64,000 nucleotides of DNA from Micromussa lordhowensis (GCA_964020085.1 OZ026600.1:10680448-10744447), one strand, 5' to 3'; shown: positions 15,001 through 26,760, numbered from the stretch's first letter. Notes: generated from the letters alone by a model not told the origin. Translations and numbers: made by a program.

Positions 15001-18000
15001 AATTAGACATCAAATGGCGATTTTGGCTCAAAAAACACAGCTTTGGCTCCTGTAAGATGTAAAAACTTGAAACTGACTAATTTGACGTGAAATGTCGATT
15101 ATGGCTGAAAACACAGTTTTCGCTTCTGTAAGATGTTAAGACTAGAAAATATCCATTGTAGACAAATTGGACCTAAAATGTTGTTTTATACATTTGACCT
15201 CTAATTTGATATAATAGTGCTTTTTCAAGTCTTTACACCTTCCAGCGAAACTGTGGTTTACAGACTTGGATTTGCGCATTTTAGTCAAATTTGCCGTGAA
15301 TCTTCAATTATGTTCAAAAACACAGTTTTGGTTCTGTAACATGTAGAGCCTGGAAAAACCCATTTTCAATCAAATCAGACATCAAATGGCAATTTTGGCT
15401 CAAAAACACAGCTTTGGCTGCTGTAAAATGTAAAAAATTGAAACTGACCAATTTGACGTGAAATGTCGATTATGGCTGAAAACACAGTTTTCGCTTCTGT
15501 AAGATGTTAAGACTACAAAATATACTTTGCAGCCAAATTGGACCTAAAATGTTGTTTTATACGTTTGACGTTTAATTTGATTGGAAAGCGCTTTTTCCAT
15601 TCTTAAAATCTGTCAGCGAAACTGTGCTGTGTATACAGACTTGGATCTGCAAATTTTAGGCAAATTTTACGTGAATGTCGATTATGTCTCACAAACACAG
15701 TTTTGGGTTCTGCAGATGTAAAGACCTGAAAAAGCACCTTTCAATCAAATCAGACATCAAATGGCGATTTTGGCTCAAAAAACACAGCTTTGGCTGCTGT
15801 AAGATGTAAAAACTTGAAACTGACCAATTTGACGTGAAATGTCGATTATGGCTGAAAACACAGTTTTCGCTTCTGTAAGATGTTAAGACTAGAAAATATC
15901 CATTGTAGACAAATTGGACCTAAAATGTTGTTTTATACATTTGACCTCTAATTTGATATAATAGTGCTTTTTCAAGTCTTTACACCTTCCAGCGAAACTG
16001 TGCTTTACAGACTTGGATCTGCGCATTTTAGGCAAATTTGCCGTGAATCTTCAATTATGTTCAAAAACACAGTTTTGGTTCTGTAACATGTAGAGCCTGG
16101 AAAAACCCCTTTTCAATCAAATTAGACATCAAATGGTGATTTTGGCTCAAAAACACAGCTTTGGCTGTTGTAAGCTGTAAAAACTTGAAACTGACCAATT
16201 TGACGTGAAATGTCGATTATGGCTAAAAACACAGTTTTCGCTTCTGTAAGATGTTAAGACTACAAAATAAACTTTGCAGCCAAATTGGACCTAAAATGTT
16301 GTTTCATACATTTTAAGTCTAATTTGATTGGAAAGCGCTTTTTCCATTCTTAACATTTTTCAGCGAATCTGTGCTGTACAGACTTGGATCTGCATCTTTT
16401 AGGCACATTTTACGTGAAATGTTGATTATGTCTCAAAAACACAGTTTTGGGTTCTGCAGATGTAAAGACTGGAAAAAGCACCTTTCAATCAAATCAGACA
16501 CCAAATGGCGATTTTGGCTCAAAAACACAGCTTTGGCTGTTGTAAGCTGTAAAAAATTGAAAGTGACCAATTTGACGTGAAATGTCGATTATGGCTGAAA
16601 ACACAGTTTTCGCTTCTGTAAGATGTTAAGACTACAAAATATACTTTGCAGCCAAATTGGACCTAAAATGTTGTTTTATACGTTTGACGTTTAATTTGAT
16701 TGGAAAGCGCTTTTTCCATTCTTAAAATCTGTCAGCGAAACTGTGCTGTGTATACAGACTTGGATCTGCAAATTTTAGGCAAATTTTACGTGAAATGTCG
16801 ATTATGTCTCACAAACACAGTTTTGGGTTGTGCAGATGTAAAGACCTGAAAAAGAACCTTTCAATCAAATCAGACATCAAATGGCGATTTTGGCTCAAAA
16901 AACACAGCTTTGGCTGCTGTAAGATGTAAAAACTTGAAACTGACCAATTTGACGTGAAATGTCGATTATGGCTGAAAACACAGTTTTCGCTTCTGTAAGA
17001 TGTTAAGACTAGAAAATATCCATTGTAGACAAATTGGACCTAAAATGTTGTTTTATACATTTGACCTCTAATTTGATATAATAGTGTTTTTTCAAGTCTT
17101 TACACCTTTCAGCGAAACTGTGGTTTACAGACTTGGATCTGCGCATTTTAGGCAAATTTGCCGTGAATCTTCAATTATGTTCAAAAACACAGTTTTGGTT
17201 CTGTAACATGTAGAGCCTGGAAAAACCCCTTTTCAATCAAATTAGACATCAAATGGTGATTTTGGCTCAAAAACACAGCTTTGGCTGTTGTAAGCTGTAA
17301 AAAATTGAAACTGACCAATTTGACGTGAAATGTCGATTATGGCTGAAAACACAGTTTTCGCGTCTGTAAGATGTCAAGACTACAAAATATACACTGCAGC
17401 CAAATTGGACCTAAAATGTTGCTTGATACATTTGACGTTTAATTTGATTGGAAAGCGCTTTTTCCATTCTTAATATCTTTCAGCGAAACTGTGCTGTACA
17501 GACTTGGATCTGCATCGTTTAGCCAAATTTTACGTGAAATGTCGATTATGTTTAAAAAACACAGTTTTGAGTTCTGCAGACTGGAAAAAGCACTTTTCAA
17601 TCAAATTAGACATCAAATGGCGATTTTGGCTCAAAAACACAGCTTTGGCTGCTGTAAGATGTAAAAAATTGAAACTGACCAATTTGACGTGAAATGTCGA
17701 TTATGGCTGAAAACACAGTTTTCGCTTCTGTAAGATGTTAAGACTAGAAAATATCCATTGTAAACAAATTGGACCTAAAATGTTGTTTTATACATTTGAC
17801 CTCTAATTTGATATAATAGTGCTTTTTCAAGTCTTTACACCTTCGAGCAAAACTGTGCTTTACAGACTTGGATCTGCATCTTTTAGGCACATTTTACGTG
17901 AAATGTCGATTATGTTTAAAAAACACAGTTTTGGGTTCTGCAGATGTAAAGACTGGAAAAAGCACCTTTCAATCAAATCAGACATCAAATGGCGATTTTG

Positions 18001-19330
18001 GCTCAAAAACACAGCTTTGGCTGTTGTAAGCTGTAAAAAATTGAAACTGACCAATTTGACGTGAAATGTCGATTATGGCTGAAAACACAGTTTTCGCTTC
18101 TGTAAGATGTTAAGACTACAAAAGATACATTGCAGCCAAATTGGACCTAAAATGTTGTTTTATACGTTTGACGTTTAATTTGATTGGAAAGCGCTTTTTC
18201 CATTCTTAAAATCTGTCAGCGAAACTGTGCTGTGTATACAGACTTGGATCTGCAAATTTTAGGCAAATTTTACGTGAAATGTCGATTATGTCTCACAAAC
18301 ACAGTTTTGGGTTCTGCAGATGTAAAGACCTGAAAAAGCACTTTTCAATCAAATGAGACATCAAATGGCGATTTTGGCTCAAAAACACAGCTTTGGCTGC
18401 TGTAAAATGTAAAAAATTGAAACTGACCAATTTGACGTGAAATGTCGATTATGGCTGAAAACACAGTTTTCGCTTCTGTAAGATATTAGACTACAAAATA
18501 TACCTTGCAGCCAAATTGGACCTAAAATGTTGTTTTATACATTTGACGTTTAATTTGATTGGAAAGCCCGTTTTCCATTCTTAACATCTTTAAGCGAAAC
18601 TCTGCTGGTACAGACTTGGATCTGCATCTTTTAGGCACATTTTACGTGAAATGTTGATTATGTCTCAAAAACACAGTTTTGGGTTCTGCAGATGTAAAGA
18701 CTGGAAAAGCAACTTTCAATCAAATCAGACATCAAATGGCGATTTTGGCTCAAAAACACAGCTTTGGCTGTTGTAAGCTGTAAAAAAATTGAAAGTGACC
18801 AATTTGACGTGAAATGTCGATTATGGCTGAAAACACAGTTTTCGCTTCTGTAAGATGTTAAGACTACAAAAGATACATTGCAGCCAAATTGGACCTAAAA
18901 TGTTGTTTTATACGTTTGACGTTTAATTTGATTGGAAAGCGCTTTTTCCATTCTTAAAATCTGTCAGCGAAACTGTGCTGTGTATACAGACTTGGATCTG
19001 CAAATTTTAGGCAAATTTTACGTGAAATGTCGATTATGTCTCACAAACACAGTTTTGGGTTCTGCAGATGTAAGGACCTGAAAAAGCACCTTTCAATCAA
19101 ATCAGACATCAAATGGCGATTTTGGCTCAAAAACACAGCTTTGGCTGCTGTAAAATGTAAAAAATTGAAACTGACCAATTTGACGTGAAATGTCGATTAT
19201 GGCTGAAAACACAGTTTTCGCTTCTGTAAGATGTTAAGACTACAAAATATACCTTGCAGCCAAATTGGACCTAAAATGTTGTTTTATACATTTGACGTTT
19301 AATTTGATTGGAAAGCCCGTTTTCCATTCT
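1..19330 (+). repeat. Satellite DNA array, ~372-bp monomer
   Basis: Head-to-tail tandem array. Landmarks such as ACAGACTTGGATCTGCATC recur every 371-372 bp (for example near 1229, 1601, 2343, 2715, 3087), giving roughly 50 monomers. Within a monomer, blocks starting AAACACAGTTTT, AAACACAGCTTT or AAACTGTGCT and ending near GAAATGTCGATTATG recur, so the monomer itself appears to be built from about five diverged subunits of ~74 bp. Monomer variants exist. One carries TTTGATATAATAGTGC and TTGCCGTGAATCTTC (about 8.6-17.8 kb). Another lacks about 150 bp. The diagnostic GCACATG variant recurs at about 164, 3137 and 6501. Short open frames of 60-97 codons recur only because the monomer lacks stops in one frame; they are not genes. 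A 200-base gap lies inside. Confidence 0.97.
8001..8200. other. Assembly gap (200 N) inside the satellite
   Basis: Exactly 200 N. Satellite sequence with the same orientation lies on both sides, so the true number of monomers here is unknown and the gap length is probably a placeholder. Confidence 0.99.
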
Positions 19331-21082
19331 TCTTTGATTGGAAGGTTCTTTTTCAGGTCTTCACATCTGCAGAACCCAAAACTGTGTTTTTTAAACATAA
19401 TCGACATTTCACGTAAAATTTGCCTAAAAGATGCAGATCCAAGTCTGTACAGCACAGTTTCGCTGAAAGATGTTAAGAATGGAAAAAGCGCTTTCCAATC
19501 AAATTAGACTTTAAATGTATGAAACAACATTTTAGGTCCAATTTGGCTGCAATCTTTATTTTGTAGTCTTAACATCTTACAGAAGCGGAAACTGTGTTTT
19601 CAGCCATAATCGACATTTCACGTCAAATTGGTCAGTTTCAAGTTTTTACATCTTACAGCAGCCAAAGCTGTGTTTTTGAAAATAATTGACATCTTCACGT
19701 AAAATTTGCCTAAAAGATGCAGATCCAAGTCTGTACAGCAGAGTTTGGCTTAAAGATGTTAAGAATGGAAAACGCGCTTTCCAATCAAATTAAATTGCAA
19801 ACGTATAAAGCAACATTTTAGGTCCAATTTGGCTGCAATGGATATTTTCTAGTCTTAACATCTTACAGAAGGGAAAACTGTGTTTTCAGCCATAATCGAC
19901 ATTTCACGTCAAATTGGTCAGTTTCAAGTTTTTACATCTTACAGCAGCCAACGCTGTGTTTTTGAAAATAATTGACATCTTTGACATGTTCAATTTGCCT
20001 AAAATGTGCAGATCCAAGTCTGTACAGCAGAGTTTGGCTTAAAGATGTTAAGAATGGAAAAAAACGCTTTCCAATCAAATTAAATTGCAAACGTATAAAA
20101 CAACATTTTAGGTCCAATTTGGCTGGAATGTATATTTTGTAGTCTTAACATCTTACAGAAGCGAAAACTGTGTTTTCAGCCATAATCGACAGTTCACGTC
20201 AAATTGGTCAGTGTCAAATTTTTACATCTTACAGCAGCCAAAGCTGTGTTTTTGAGCCAAAATCGCCATTTGATGTCTAATTTGATTGAAAATTGCTTTT
20301 TCCAGTGTTTACATCTGCACAACCCGAAACTGTGTTTTTGAGACATAATCGACATTTCACGTAAAATTTGCCTAAAAGATGCAGATCCAAGTCTGTACAG
20401 CACAGTTTCGCTGAAAGATGTTAAGAATGGAAAAAGCGCTTTCCAATCAAATTAAACGTCAAATGTATCAAGCAACATTTTAGGTCCAATTTGGCTGCAA
20501 TGTATATTTTGAAGCGAAAACTGTGTTTTCAGCCATAATCGACAGTTCACGTCAAATTGGTCAGTTTCAATTTTTTACATCTTACAGCAGCCAAAGCTGT
20601 GTTTTTGAGCCAAAATCGCCATTTGATGTCTGATTTGATTGAAAGGTGCTTTTTCCAGTCTTTACATCTGCAGAACCCAAAACTGTGTTTTTTAAACATA
20701 ATCGACATTTCACGTAAAATTTGCCTAAAAGATGCAGATCCAAGTCTGTACAGCACAGTTTCGCTGAAAGATTTTAAGAATGGAAAAAGCGCTTTCCAAT
20801 CAAATTAAACGTCAAACGTATAAAACAACATTTTAGGTCCAAGTTGGCTGCAATGTATATTTTGTAGTCTTAACATCTTACAGAAGCGAAAACTGTGTTT
20901 TCAGCCATAATCGACATTTCACGTCAAATTGGTCAGTTTCAATTTTTTACAGCTTACAACAGCCAAAGCTGTGTTTTTGAGCCAAAATCGCCATTTGATG
21001 TCTGATTTGATTGAAAGGTGCTTTTTCCAGTCTTTACATCTGCAGAACCCAAAACTGTGTTTTTTAAACATAATCGACATTT
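19331..21082 (-). repeat. Satellite array, inverted segment
   Basis: From 19331 the same monomer reads on the - strand; for example CACGTAAAATTTGCCTAAAA is the complement of the unit's TTTTAGGCAAATTTTACGTG. About 4.7 monomers are present, and spacing between landmarks is less regular than in the + part. The switch occurs after TTTCCATTCTT at about 19330. It joins the late part of one monomer to the complement of the middle of another, so this is a true inversion breakpoint and not a symmetric palindrome. The segment ends at ATCGACATTT (21082), where the Helitron-like element begins. Confidence 0.95.
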
Positions 21083-21239
21083 AATGCTCCTAACCCCTGA
21101 GAGACAGCAACGCAGACAACAATAAATGTGGGAAAAGGGGTTGGAAATGAAGTACTCCAACAGGCCAGTATCACTAACAGAATACTAGTCTAGCTAGGTA
21201 AGATGGGAAGGGTCAACACCCCCCTCACTTCCTTTCTCT

Positions 21240-21470
21240 CTAGGGGTGCAGGTCACGATCCCCTAAGAGAGGTCCTACTCCTCTTGAGGGCTGCAGATCA
21301 CAATACCCTGCAAGAGTTCCTTACTGCTCTTTAGGGCTGCCGTCCGTTCACAATACCCTAAAAGAGGTCCTTACTCCTCTCCAGGGCTGCAGGTCACAAT
21401 ACCCTGCGAGAGGTCCTTAATCCTCCTCAGAGCTGCAGTCACAATACCCTGGAGGTCCTTAGTCAGGTAA
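21240..21470 (+). repeat. Minisatellite in the 5' block of element copy 1
   Basis: Imperfect repeats of about 50-55 bp, each with a GGGCTGCAG-like motif, CACAATACCCT and GAGGTCCTTACTCCTCT. Four to five units are visible. Copy 2 carries the same block with one extra partial unit of about 33 bp (near 22526-22558), showing slippage between copies. Confidence 0.8.
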
Positions 21471-22218
21471 GGTGCTTAAGTCTCATGGTTACCATGGCAA
21501 CCAATCCATTCTGTGAGTCTATGGGGCAAAGAGTGACCTGTATGGGAGCACTTCATCCCAACCCAAAGTTTATTTGTCTATATCAATTCAGCGTTATAGA
21601 ACAGAGGAAAGATCTTCACCTGAGAAACATAAGATTTACTCTAGAGTCCAGTTTTGTAGATCTTAATCATAAGCATAGCTAATCGGATGATGTGCATTTA
21701 TGGCTCTATTTGTTAAGTGTCCATGATGTAAATATGCAGCAAGTCTAAACAATGTGGACTGCAAACTGTAACAACTTATATAAATATATATTTCCATCAC
21801 AATTTTAACTTATAACAAAATTTCTTGTGTATTGCATTTTTATATTCAATACATCCTATATGTAACAAAATGTATCAGAAATCTGGATAAGAAGTTAAGT
21901 ATATTGTGTATACTATAGCTGGGCTTGACATGCTTATGACATAGGGAGGGGGAGGGTGGGAAATAATTGTACTAGAAAGCAACTAAAGCAGGGAACATGT
22001 TTGCCTGCTAGAGTGATGGAATAAATAAACACCAGGGTTACATTCAATACACTAGGAGTTGATTGACAGTGAATAAGAGCTATCCTGATTGGCTCAGCCT
22101 GCAGATTGCACTATGGACGCACATGATCAGAACTGAACTTTGGCCTGAAAAAACCTACCCTGTGTTTCTGCATGTCACACAATCCGCAAGTGATTCTCAC
22201 GGTTGTCACATTAACTAC

Positions 22219-22241
22219 AATTTATGTCTGAGACATAAATT
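22219..22241 (+). other. Perfect 3'-terminal hairpin of element copy 1
   Basis: AATTTATGTCT at 22219-22229 pairs with AGACATAAATT at 22231-22241 around a single G. It lies seven bases before the element's 3' end, as the terminator hairpin does in rolling-circle transposons. Confidence 0.8.
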
Positions 22242-22434
22242 GGACTTTAATGCTCCCAACCCCTGAGAGACAGCAACGCAGACAACAATAAATGCGGGAA
22301 AAGGGGTTGGGAATGAAGTACTCCAACAGGTCAGTATCACTAACAGAATACTAGTCTAGCTAGGTAAGATGGGAGGGGTCAACACCCCCCTCACTTCCTT
22401 TCTCTCTAGGGGTGCAGGTCACGATCCCCTAAGA

Positions 22435-22665
22435 GAGGTCCTACTCCTCTTGAGGGCTGCAGATCACAATACCCTGCAAGAGTTCCTTACTGCTCTTTAG
22501 GGCTGCCGTCCGTTCACAATACCCTAATCTTAGGGCTGCCGTCCGTTCACAATACCCTAAAAGAGGTCCTTACTCCTCTCCAGGGCTGCAGGTCACAATA
22601 CCCTGCGAGAGGTCCTTAATCCTCCTCAGGGCTGCAGTCACAATACCCTGGAGGTCCTTAGTCAG
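22435..22665 (+). repeat. Minisatellite in the 5' block of element copy 2
   Basis: Same ~50-bp repeat family as in copy 1, with an additional partial unit in which CTTAGGGCTGCCGTCCGTTC is duplicated. Confidence 0.8.
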
Positions 22666-23598
22666 GTAAGGTGCTTAAGACTCATGGTTACCATGGCAAC
22701 CAATCCATTCTGTGAGTCTATGGGGCAAAGAGTGACCTGTATGGGAGCACTTCATCCCCACAAATACACGAAGTGTATTCCCCATAGACGAAACAAACCC
22801 AGCCCAAAACATGTTTAGTTAGATGTAGCAACAAACAACTGACATGAGCATATTGAGAGGGCAGTAGACCAGACATGGAGGGAAGCTGCTTAGTTTCAGA
22901 TGTAAGTCCCAATTTAGCGAAGGGAGAATCAGATAAGAACTTGAAAGCAGACCGGTTGAAGTACCTAGGGAAGACAGAAAAGTTTTCACAGCCCTGACAG
23001 GGCAGATTGTCTGGTCAGTCTTCCCTATAATAATAGTATGTATACATGTATATATTGATTTTTTAAATAACGTCTGCCATTAAAAGGCCAAATGACATGT
23101 TGAAAGGTAAAAGGAATGAAATTCTTGCAGTCTTGTATAAGCTCCATAGTAGAGGGGGGGAGGGGGGCGGAACACCTAGGCTTCAGGCGTAGGAATGAAG
23201 GATCTGGTTATGCCCATGGAGTGCAATGGCTGGAAACGGTGTTTTCATCAACCTGGTGACAAAACAGCAAAGAGCAAACAATCAATGTACTTTTAACGAT
23301 TATCGCATCTCCGGTTGTGTGAATTTCGAATATGGGCCCCAAAATATACAGGGACAGTGCTTTTCTAAAGTCGTGTTACTTTTGAGGATGCGTTCTTACA
23401 TCACAACAATTCTTTATTTCCGAACCGCTATCTGAGAGTATATGGGTTCGACTCCAAGCATGGACTGAAATGTTCAGTTCTTTGTCCCACGCTCACCACA
23501 TACATGATCATAATTTCAACTTTCACTACTCCCAATAATAATATTTGTCTACAGGATACTTGGGAATGACACAGTTATGAAAATGGTCCACGACAAAT

Positions 23599-23920
23599 TC
23601 AGGTAAAATAATACAAGGAAAGGATGAACTTATCTGAATTACGGTGTTTCCAATAGCGTCCAAGAATAAAACACTCCAAACAAAGTAGCCGCAACTTCTC
23701 TTCAGTATCCGAGTACGCCGGATTATCTATCCTTCCTGAGCAGGAATATCCTAAAATGGTTCCGCGTGTTGGAAGACATCTGATAGACTCGATGTTTCGT
23801 GGCGTGACAAGATCGACGGACAGTGTGGTACGATGAACAGTTGTGGCTGATGGCGAAGAATTGGGCTGCAAAACTTGTACTGCGGCCAGAGCTGCTTGGT
23901 TAGCAATTGCCCTCAGAGCA
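23599..23920 (-). other. Open frame of unknown function inside element copy 2
   Basis: An open frame of about 107 codons on the - strand, closed upstream by TGA near 23930, with no good ATG. The predicted peptide is alanine-rich at the start and has three cysteines in the last third; I recognise no domain. It sits in the CpG-richer stretch that copy 1 lacks. It could be a captured host exon or a chance frame in captured DNA. There is no convincing splice acceptor at its start. Confidence 0.2.
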
Positions 23921-24537
23921 GCCGAGATGGACTCCTCAATCAATCGTCGTATAGCATTTCAGGACGTTCGCGCCAATTGTTTCCCGCCTGTTGTCTTGTA
24001 GATTATTTGTCGTTACACTTTCGTTCAAAAAGACACGGCTTGGGAAGCAGAACTTCTAAGCCGGCTCAAAAGAGCGGTCCTGTTACCAGAGGAGGCGCTA
24101 TTCCTTTATCTGCGTTAAATTCTCAGCTGTTAAACCGAATAGTCGGTTAGATCTGCGGAATCCATGTTTTGAGCACGAGGTCTTCAAGACGAATCGGCGG
24201 CATTATCCGTCGACGCAAAAGAATGTTCGTAAATCGTGAACGTGAATTTGTGGGTAAAACCAAAATGAACTGAAACTCAGAGTAGGACGGTGAGACGGAA
24301 ACGAAAAATAATTGTACTAGAAAGCAAACTAAGCAGGGAACATGTTTGCCTGCTAGAGTGATGGAATGAATAAACACCAGGGTTACATTCAATACACTAG
24401 GAGTTGATTGACAGTGAATAAGAGCTATCCTGATTGGCTCAGCCTGCAGATTGCACTATGGACGCACATGATCAGAACTGAACTTTCTGCATGTCACACA
24501 ATCCGCAAGTGATTCTCACGGTTGTCACATTAACTAC

Positions 24538-24560
24538 AATTTATGTCTGAGACATAAATT
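24538..24560 (+). other. Perfect 3'-terminal hairpin of element copy 2
   Basis: AATTTATGTCT (24538-24548) pairs with AGACATAAATT (24550-24560), identical to the hairpin ending copy 1. Satellite DNA resumes eight bases later at 24568. Confidence 0.8.
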
Positions 24561-24567
24561 GGACTTT

Positions 24568-24857
24568 CACGTAAAATTTGCCTAAAAGATGCAGATCCAA
24601 GTCTGTAAAGCACAGATTGAAAAGTGCTTTTTCCAGTCTTTACATCTGCAGAAGCAAAACTGTGTTTTTGAGACATAATCAATATTTCACGTAAAATTTG
24701 CCTAAAATGTGCAGATCCAAGTCTGTACAGCAGAGTTCCGCTTAAAGATGTTAAGAATTTAAAAAGCGCTTTCCAATCAAATAAAACGTCAAACGTGTAA
24801 AGCAACATTTTAGGTCCAATTTGTCTGCAATGTATATTTTGTAGTCTTAACATCTTA
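24568..24857 (-). repeat. Satellite remnant right of the Helitron-like pair
   Basis: About 290 bp of the same satellite on the - strand, continuing exactly where it was interrupted at 21082. It is more diverged than the main array and carries an internal deletion (around 24618). It stops at CATCTTA (24857). Confidence 0.9.
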
Positions 24858-24860
24858 CGG

Positions 24861-24905
24861 GTGTGAGTTTTCGTGATCCGCCTGGGTTTCACGAAAACTC
24901 AAACC
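24861..24905. other. Hairpin at the satellite boundary
   Basis: GAGTTTTCGTGA (24865-24876) and TCACGAAAACTC (24889-24900) form a perfect 12-bp stem with a 12-base loop, extended imperfectly by GGGT/ACCC on the outside. It starts three bases after the last satellite base, so it may be the terminus of another element. Confidence 0.6.
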
Positions 24906-25990
24906 CCTGGAAATAAATACACAAAAAGATTAAAATTCGTCTCAATCTCACCAGCCAAAATGCTTTATGGTGACACAATGTTCATAGGCGGCAAAACCCA
25001 GAAAGGACAGTGAGATATATGAATGTGGTGTATCTGAACTTACAAATAAATTACTTATGTACGATCGCGTGTTGGGTGTAAAAAGAATGACTACGGCGCC
25101 ATTTTTACGTGGTAAAAGCTACTGTCTAGGGTAGCGTGACCTGCCTTTGCTAGCCCCTACACAGGGAGAATTTTGATAGTTTTCTGAGCCCACACTGACT
25201 GTCATTGACTGGATTGCGGTTGGATATCGAAAACATGCATTTTTCAAAGTTGAATGTTGAATTGCGTAAACTTGGATGTTGAATTGCGTGAACTTGGATG
25301 TAGAATTGTAAACTTGGATGTTGAATTAGACAAACAATGTCAAATCGTCAATTGGAATAGAGAAATTGCAAACTTGAATGTTGAATTGCAGATGTAAGTA
25401 CAAATTGTAAAACTACAACAGCGAATGCCAAACGTACAAGCAAAATTCAAAAGTTGAATTTTGGCCCCGATGGTACGCCATACACACGCGCGCGTACCTC
25501 TGCTTCAAACTTGATCAATAGGAAAGAAATCGCATGAACTTGGAACGAGATTTAACTTAACCTCGAGCTCTTCGCAAAAGGGACAAAGTTTCGACATACG
25601 AATTAGTTGAGAACCTACTGTGGGGTGGAATTTTTTGAAATTTCCTCGAAATGTTTCACTATTGCAAGCACTATTCTTGTTGTTCGAGTGACTCTTGGCG
25701 CCGACGAGCGAGCGGACAATGGCGATGAATCAGTTCCTTAGGTTGAAACTCCCGCATACCTCGTACTTTTCTTTTTCAAATCAAGCAGAGAAGGGTAGGG
25801 TCTTCTATTTAGTCGATAACTGTTTTGAAACCGGAGGAGATTCACGTAACTTTTGCGATGAACAAATTTTGAAAATGTGGACGCCATGTTTGTCGGCATT
25901 TTACTGCGTGATCTCGCGCGCGACTTTCGCGTAGAGTTTTGAGAGCTCGCGCCATCGCGCGGTTTTCAAAATCGGTTCGAGCGCGGTCAA
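24906..25990. other. Non-coding stretch with a short minisatellite
   Basis: No gene recognised. A degenerate ~21-23 bp repeat of the type AACTTGGATGTTGAATTG occupies about 25243-25400 with six or seven units. A GC-richer part near 25680-25980 has an open frame of about 79 codons but no domain and no clear splice sites. Confidence 0.5.
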
Positions 25991-26024
25991 AAAACTATAG
26001 GGGGCCACCTTAAGAGAGTAACTA

Positions 26025-26100
26025 ATGTGCGAGCCTGCGAGCTGGAGCCGCGAGCCGCGAGCCACGATCGCGAGCCTATTTTGTCGAGCCATTTTCTTAC
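26025..26100 (-). repeat. GAGCC-rich block, left member of an inverted pair
   Basis: Repeats of TGCGAGCC and CGCGAGCC. Its complement matches the block at 26761-26882, including a shared GGCTCGCGGCTCGCGGCTC core. Both blocks lie just inside a CTATAGGGGG / CCCCCTATA pair (25996 and 26891), suggesting the ends of one ~0.9-kb foldback element. Confidence 0.55.
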
Positions 26101-26760
26101 GTTTTTAGTGCACTTCGTTGTTTAGACATTTACAAATGTATTTTTCACTGCTGTAGATAGAGCACTTGCTCATTTGTTACTGAAGACTTATCTTGCTAGT
26201 ACTATCAAGACGAACTAGTCAATTGAAGCAAACTTGAGCGATTCATTTTAGCAAGACCTGTTAGATAAGATTTCTTTCTAAGCAAGGAAACCAACGAAGA
26301 AAGATGTTTCTCACAAACATTACTGTCTCTATACAGCAATAACTTATCCGAATCCGAAAACGTAATTAAGGATCGAGTCAGCGTCCGTACTTAAAGGCGG
26401 TAAGTACGTCATGTCTCCATACTTAGGCACCAGGCCAGGTTTTCAGTCCAAGATGGCTTTCAAAGTGACAAAAGCTCCTGCTGTTTGAAAAAAAACCTCA
26501 CTTTAACGAAAAAATTTCAGATAGTTTGACATAATTTTGGGAAGCAGAGCCTGATTTTTAATATCTGGTGTCTCAACGTTTTAAGAAGTGAGCACCACAG
26601 AAACCGAACTGAAAAATACAGCAATGAAAAAAGGTACGTTACTTGGTCTTACTCTGCCTACTTGCCCGATTTACTTGCCATGTTTCAGTGATAAGAAGAC
26701 CAGATGTAACAAATACCATATCAGGGTGTTGCGCCCTTTTTTGGATTTTTTGGCGGGAAT

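Larger units (their letters stand above)
21083..22248 (+). mobile_element. Helitron/Helentron-like non-autonomous element, copy 1
   Basis: This 1166-bp element begins AATGCTCCTAACCCCTGAGA and ends in a perfect 11-bp hairpin followed by GGACTTT. Its first ~470 bp are repeated at 22249-22754 and its last ~290 bp at 24305-24567. It abuts copy 2 with no spacer (GGACTTT then AATGCTCC). Left of it the satellite stops at CGACATTT; right of copy 2 the satellite resumes at CACGTAAAATTT, exactly the next bases of that unit. The 3' hairpin, lack of a clear target duplication beyond TTT, tandem insertion, and shared ends with different interiors are known features of Helitron and Helentron families. The classical CTRR 3' end is absent, so the class is inferred. 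No transposase or RepHel coding is present. Confidence 0.6.
22249..24567 (+). mobile_element. Helitron/Helentron-like element, copy 2
   Basis: This 2319-bp element begins AATGCTCCCAACCCCTGAGA directly after copy 1 and ends with the same hairpin (24538-24560) plus GGACTTT. The shared 5' block runs to about 22754 and the shared 3' block starts about 24305 (AAAATAATTGTACTAGAAAG). Between them are about 1.5 kb unrelated to copy 1, including a more CpG-rich stretch at about 23640-24290. Its 3' block lacks about 25 bp found in copy 1. Different cargo between conserved ends fits sequence capture by a rolling-circle transposon. It encodes no recognisable helicase or Rep protein. Confidence 0.6.

Noticed and set aside
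99..19500. Dozens of 60-97 codon open frames (peptides with SFRQILREM, KHSFGF) on both strands
   Set aside because: They recur once per satellite monomer, lack consistent ATG starts and appear on both strands of the repeat; they reflect a stop-free frame in the monomer and not genes.
1..24857. CRISPR array
   Set aside because: The repeats are 372-bp monomers with no alternating short repeats and unique spacers, in eukaryotic DNA without cas genes.
25695..25934. 79-codon + strand frame
   Set aside because: No domain, no signal peptide, no convincing splice sites or polyadenylation signal; the CpG-rich upstream alone is not enough.
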